The notes under the pieces are model-generated. The model searched no databases. It was not told the origin of the DNA and saw nothing but the letters and a program-made list of their open reading frames with translations. This document shows positions 6,474 through 6,547 of a stretch of DNA of 6,547 nt, piece after piece; position 1 is the first letter of the stretch; each line of letters opens with the position of its first letter. The stretch comes from JAENZQ01 sp964553505 (GTDB lineage: Bacteria > Bacillota > Clostridia > Peptostreptococcales > JAAYPU01). The stretch covers positions 1 through 6,547 of the forward strand of contig CAZKKX010000143.1 in NCBI GenBank assembly GCA_964553505.1. Direction: 5' to 3'. Position numbers and translations under genes: made by a program.

Positions 6474-6547
6474 AAGTCAGGTAGACAGTTTGCCGTTCCC
6501 AATTGTCCAAGCACAATATGGGTCTCCTTTGAATATAATGTATCTGA
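6474..6547. other. Unassigned 3' edge sequence
   Basis: These 74 bases hold no T-tract terminator, no clear ribosome site and no gene start. Frames on both strands stay open to the window edge, but over such a short length this is uninformative. One minus-strand frame is open from 6547 to a TAA at 6464-6466 and would overlap the end of the preceding gene; it may be the tail of a convergent gene, with no supporting motif. Confidence 0.4.

Overview
The window is AT-rich with AGGG/GGAGG-like ribosome binding sites, compact same-strand genes and a lysine 2,3-aminomutase of clostridial type. This points to a low-GC Gram-positive bacterium, most likely a member of the Clostridia; the assignment is an inference from composition and protein style. 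All six supported genes lie on the + strand.

Bases 2-3920 hold a tight run of four genes with gaps of 37, 29 and 55 nt: the 3' end of a GNAT acetyltransferase cut by the window edge, a class III PLP aminotransferase, an M20 metallo-deacylase/peptidase, and a ten-helix EamA (DMT) transporter. They look like one operon. A 135-nt gap with two strong hairpins (3930-4007) then leads to kamA, a radical-SAM, PLP-dependent lysine 2,3-aminomutase (4056-5375). It has the FeS cysteines, the PLP lysine and both aspartates that recognise the lysine side-chain amine.

The gene set (KamA, GNAT, class III aminotransferase, M20 deacylase) matches in kind the Bacillus subtilis kamA-yodPQRST cluster as I remember it. 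That suggests a beta-lysine or acetylated-beta-lysine pathway. KamA would make beta-lysine, an acetyltransferase could block the distal amine, the aminotransferase could remove or add an amine, the M20 enzyme could deacylate, and the EamA protein could move the product or substrate. The CoA-transferase genes of the Bacillus cluster are not in the window and could lie upstream of base 1. The substrate chain is inference.

The 3' end of kamA is unusual. A 27-bp in-frame tandem duplication of a G-rich, partly palindromic sequence adds about 19 residues to the protein and continues into the intergenic region, like a small REP-type element that has landed on the stop codon. Just downstream is a strong extended -10 promoter (TG-A-TATAAT) for an unrecognised membrane-anchored protein with three helices and a roughly 230-residue, probably extracytoplasmic domain (5463-6473). 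The last 74 bases contain nothing I can assign.
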